From assembly GCA_045603545.1 (NCBI GenBank), contig JAZUMG010000017.1, positions 66,098 through 130,097 of the forward strand: a stretch of 64,000 bases of DNA. Reading direction: 5' to 3'. The translations under genes and the position numbers were made by a program. Position 1 is the stretch's first letter. The number at the start of each line of letters is the position of its first letter. The stretch is from CAAGNP01 sp045603545 (GTDB taxonomy: Bacteria; Bacteroidota; Bacteroidia; Bacteroidales; UBA932). A model generated the notes under the pieces. It saw only the letters and a program-made list of their open reading frames with translations, did not search any database and was not told the DNA's origin. Positions 62,529-64,000 of this stretch are shown here, piece by piece.

Positions 62529-62644
62529 ACCTAGTAGGAATGAAACCATAGTGTTCGTTCCCTGGTAAGGCTGTTTTTGGGGCGATTTGGGGTATTTTGT
62601 GGTGTAGTAGGGAATGGGAGAGTATTTTTCATTCCCTGGTAGGG
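62529..62644. repeat. Third pair of related imperfect hairpins
   Basis: The segment TTCRTTCCCTGGTARGG occurs at 62554-62570 and 62628-62644. Each is preceded by a partial reverse complement (AGTAGGAATGAA at 62533-62544; TAGTAGGGAATG at 62605-62616). Confidence 0.55.
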
Positions 62645-62657
62645 TTTTGGCGATGTC

Positions 62658-62798
62658 ATCACGAAGAGATTAGGCACACCAACCCTTACTACAGGTGTTT
62701 CTATGAGGGATTAGCGTGCCCAATCCATCTATCCGGCACGGGATTAGGCACACTTTTGCTCTGTGGAGCCCCATTTTCGTGCCTAATCCCTTCGTGAT
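62658..62798. repeat. 141-bp element with 20-bp terminal inverted repeats
   Basis: 62658-62677 is the reverse complement of 62779-62798 at 19 of 20 positions (core GATTAGGCAC / GTGCCTAATC). Inside, GGGATTAGGCAC recurs at 62750-62761. No frame. It could be a miniature inverted-repeat element or a REP cluster. Confidence 0.65.
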
Positions 62799-62869
62799 AC
62801 AGACCCCCGAACGAGTATGGTGCGACGACGGGGTGACAGCGTAAAGTTCTGTATTATTTATCTGATTGG

Positions 62870-62970
62870 CAAATTTTACCGTTCTACCCTACCTTTTTCT
62901 ATTTCTACCCTACTTTTACCGAACTTTCTACCGAACCTTTTACCGAACCACCTGTCGTTTCTGCCGAACC
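62870..62970 (+). repeat. Short pyrimidine-rich repeats (CTACCGAAC type)
   Basis: TTCTACCCTAC occurs twice (from 62882 and 62903), then TTTTACCGAAC, TTTCTACCGAAC, TTTTACCGAACC and TTTCTGCCGAACC follow at 12-22 base spacing. Nothing else is seen in 62799-63082. Confidence 0.5.
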
Positions 62971-63082
62971 TTTCTGCAACCATCATGTCAACTCAACCCT
63001 ATCAACAAAACTGAAAGATTTGGTGGAGTTTTACTGACAACTTTCGCACGATTTGACGTAAAGATTTGGCAGACTAATTTCA

Positions 63083-64000
63083 TCAATAGATAAACCCAAA
63101 CATCCAGATAGGGATATTCTTTCCCGCAGCATATTCAATATTATCCTTCACAATATATCCCTTATCAGCTTCCTTCAGCTGCTTGCCGGTCTTATTGCGA
63201 CCACCTACCTCAAATGTTATTCCATCGACCTCGAAATCTGAAATCTTAGAAGAATATACGGAATGCTTCTGCTTCATCCATGTCAAGAACATCGTCTCAC
63301 GAATCGTACCCTCATCTGACTTGTCAAGTCCAAGAGCATAGATAATATTGGAATTATCCAAGTATAGCTTTTCCACCTTCTGCAATATGCCATCGCCTGT
63401 AGATTTCTCTCGTAGAGCATTGAAAAGACCGGACTTCTCAAGATACTCTATATAATCCGGGAGAAGGTTCCTGCTGATATCCAGATCTCTTGCAAGAGTC
63501 GTATGATTCGGCTTATATGGTACAGACTGGGCAAGCATATACATCAGTTTCTTAAGCTTAGCAGAAGCAGCCACTGTCATCTCCGCGTACCTTGGAATAT
63601 CATCTTCGACAGTTGCATTTATTGCCTGCTTCAGTTTTATCAAGAAATCCTCCTCAGTAAAATATGGATAACAACCATTTCTCAAGTAGTCCTGATAATA
63701 CTTTATTGGTCTATACTCTCCATACGGAAAATCTACCTTGCCAGAAAGGATGTCTTCCAATGAAGAAGGCTTAAGACTCCAACCCAGGGATATGTTAAGA
63801 TACTCTCTGAAAGACAGAACCGGCATGGTATACTCAATCGTTCTTCTGCTCAAGTCTGCCTTTGCTCCCTTTTTCAGGTCAAGGATGGAACTTCCTGAAT
63901 AGACAACTTGCAGAAGAGGCAACTGATCATATATCATCTTTATCTCGGTTGTCCATCCTTTATATTTATGAATTTCGTCAATATAAAGCCTTTTTCCTCC
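63083..64000 (-). CDS. AAA ATPase with DUF4143 (partial, runs off the window)
   Basis: Open on the minus strand from the window edge. The first residues seen are GGKRLYIDEIHKYKGWTTEI, whose LYIDEIHK is a Walker B, followed by VVYSGSSILDLKKG (sensor 1). The C-terminal DUF4143 region follows (helical, then a nuclease-like ISDFEVDGITFEVGGRNKTGKQL near the end). The Walker A part lies beyond 64000. Family members are standalone AAA_14/DUF4143 proteins common in Bacteroidales accessory DNA; their role is not established. Confidence 0.85.
   Translation of the reverse strand, partial: GGKRLYIDEIHKYKGWTTEIKMIYDQLPLLQVVYSGSSILDLKKGAKADLSRRTIEYTMPVLSFREYLNISLGWSLKPSSLEDILSGKVDFPYGEYRPIKYYQDYLRNGCYPYFTEEDFLIKLKQAINATVEDDIPRYAEMTVAASAKLKKLMYMLAQSVPYKPNHTTLARDLDISRNLLPDYIEYLEKSGLFNALREKSTGDGILQKVEKLYLDNSNIIYALGLDKSDEGTIRETMFLTWMKQKHSVYSSKISDFEVDGITFEVGGRNKTGKQLKEADKGYIVKDNIEYAAGKNIPIWMFGFIY

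Overview
The window looks like chromosomal DNA of an anaerobic, probably gut- or rumen-associated member of Bacteroidota, order Bacteroidales. The signs are TonB receptors paired with BACON or DUF4249 lipoproteins, a fimbrillin-like lipoprotein, ArgD, PruA and LptE of the Bacteroidales type, a C69 dipeptidase, and many promoters of the form TTTG - 19 to 20 nt - TAnnTTTG, often only a few bases before the start codon. Genus cannot be fixed from the sequence alone. No rRNA, CRISPR array or integrase gene was seen.

Layout. 1-2.4 kb: an envelope/housekeeping run (anti-sigma-like protein, LTXXQ-type protein, LolD, TrmN6). 2.4-9.3 kb: three genes with strongly uniform codon use typical of abundant proteins, namely an Oar-like TonB receptor, its BACON/OB lipoprotein partner and an OmpA/TPR lipoprotein. 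9.4-12.9 kb: kdsB and a sigma-54 activator, lptE, TPR protein and secG. 13-15.4 kb: a PspC-PadR-PspC operon with a palindromic operator. 15.5-18.3 kb (minus strand): yraN, manC, arcA. 18.3-22.5 kb: metK, preceded by what appears to be a complete SAM-II riboswitch with a terminator/antiterminator, then two BACON lipoproteins, one ending in a DNA/RNA non-specific endonuclease. 22.5-24.2 kb: a RAYT (HUH transposase) bracketed by two REP-like palindromes on each side. 24.2-27.4 kb: comF, a Fic protein with three copies of an operator motif, a 35-residue orphan peptide and a fimbrillin-like lipoprotein. 27.7-37.3 kb: GH3, cdaA, mutS2, a small lipoprotein, a PHP phosphatase, a C69 peptidase and a nitroreductase. 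37.3-40.8 kb: an unexplained GC-rich folded element, a broken rhuM gene and a Ca2+ ATPase. 40.8-45.2 kb: an AT-rich block with a TonB receptor, a DUF4249 lipoprotein and two PH-like membrane proteins. 45.3-52.8 kb: pruA, queH, a patatin, a serine hydrolase, an aroD-aroA fusion and aroB.

52.9-62.2 kb is a 9.2 kb genomic island inserted in the 3' end of tRNA-Leu(CAA). A perfect 21-bp copy of the tRNA end lies at 62186, and each copy is followed by its own terminator. The cargo is a nitrite-ammonification module (nrfH, nrfA, ResB-like, CcsA and a PepSY membrane protein), a MocR-type regulator and a Nim-like flavoprotein. Gene remnants lie near both ends (a DUF554 tail and the first third of argD). 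No integrase remains, so it resembles a cis-mobilisable element (CIME).

62.2-63.1 kb is a gene-free stretch with several different inverted-repeat families. The window ends inside a minus-strand AAA/DUF4143 ATPase.

The strongest observations are the SAM-II attenuator at metK, the RAYT/REP cassette and the tRNA-Leu island. The folded element at 37.4 kb and the paired-hairpin families at 48.4 and 62.3 kb are the features least explained by known families.
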